Below, piece by piece: positions 5,742-5,976 of a DNA stretch of 5,976 nt. The notes below the pieces were generated by a model that searched no databases, was not told the DNA's origin, and was given only the letters and a program-made list of their open reading frames with translations. Source of the stretch: Micavibrio sp. (lineage in GTDB: Bacteria; Pseudomonadota; Alphaproteobacteria; Micavibrionales; Micavibrionaceae); NCBI GenBank assembly GCA_027066695.1, contig JAMONE010000229.1:1-5976 (forward strand). Direction: 5' to 3'. A program made the position numbers and the translations under genes. Position 1 is the first letter of the stretch. Every line of letters begins with the position of its first letter.

Positions 5742-5976
5742 TTACTTACCGAGCAGCTCATGAACGGCGGTTTCTATATCATTTTGGCGCACCAGGCTTT
5801 CACCGACAAGAAAGCCGTTATAGCCAGCCTCATGAAGATTTTTAAGCGTTTCGTTACCATCAATACCGCTTTCAGATATTTTGTAAGTCGAATCGGGGAT
5901 GCTCATTAATAGGTCGTAGGATGTATTAATATCGGTTTTCATTGTTTTTAAATTACGGTTATTAACGCCGATCATC
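5742..5976 (-). CDS. trpC: indole-3-glycerol phosphate synthase, C-terminal part
   Basis: The last 77 complete codons are in the window; the 5' part lies beyond base 5976, so the Met at the visible edge is internal. TrpC closes carboxyphenylamino-deoxyribulose phosphate to indole-3-glycerol phosphate in tryptophan synthesis. Diagnostic blocks are IGVNNRNLKTMKTDINT (the conserved NNRNL strand), KISESGI (phosphate-binding region) and GFLVGESLVRQ near the end, followed by a short terminal helix ending LLGK. These are in the order and spacing of the final strands and helices of the TIM barrel. The gene ends 109 bases before lexA with no visible hairpin terminator. A free-standing TrpC rather than a TrpC-TrpF fusion is indicated, since the stop follows directly after the TrpC domain. 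Confidence 0.94.
   Translation of the reverse strand, partial: MIGVNNRNLKTMKTDINTSYDLLMSIPDSTYKISESGIDGNETLKNLHEAGYNGFLVGESLVRQNDIETAVHELLGK

Overview
The window looks like chromosomal core DNA of a low-GC alphaproteobacterium. The evidence is a LexA gene preceded by a perfect alphaproteobacterial SOS box (GAAC-N7-GAAC), the trpC–lexA neighbourhood, a divergent polysaccharide deacetylase/rppH pair, and an olsB–olsA ornithine-lipid operon. I cannot name a genus from the sequence alone. All genes lie on the minus strand, so transcription runs from high to low coordinates. I see no RNA genes, insertion sequences, CRISPR arrays or phage genes, and no stretch over 300 bases lacks a gene.

Layout in the direction of transcription: the 3' end of trpC (tryptophan synthesis) enters from the right edge. 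An SOS-box-controlled promoter and lexA follow. A promoter just behind lexA drives a membrane-anchored divergent polysaccharide deacetylase, whose end overlaps the start of rppH (RNA 5'-pyrophosphohydrolase). A new promoter then precedes two unrecognised genes: a small, very acidic 142-residue protein and a 508-residue protein. The latter has a basic N-terminal two-thirds containing one hydrophobic stretch, and an acidic C-terminal third. A 15-bp tandem duplication covers the stop codon of the large gene. Last comes a probable promoter and the olsB–olsA pair, overlapping as TAATG, with olsA running off the left edge.

How the genes relate: lexA is autoregulated within the SOS response. The deacetylase and rppH are translationally coupled but have no obvious shared pathway. 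OlsB and OlsA make lyso-ornithine lipid and then ornithine lipid, phosphorus-free membrane lipids. The 142/508-residue pair is the only part not explained by known families. It sits as a self-contained transcription unit between conserved housekeeping genes and is the most likely accessory or undescribed system here. Three of the obvious open frames begin with TTG or GTG codons. For two of them a better start with a good ribosome binding site lies a few codons inside, and I use those starts.
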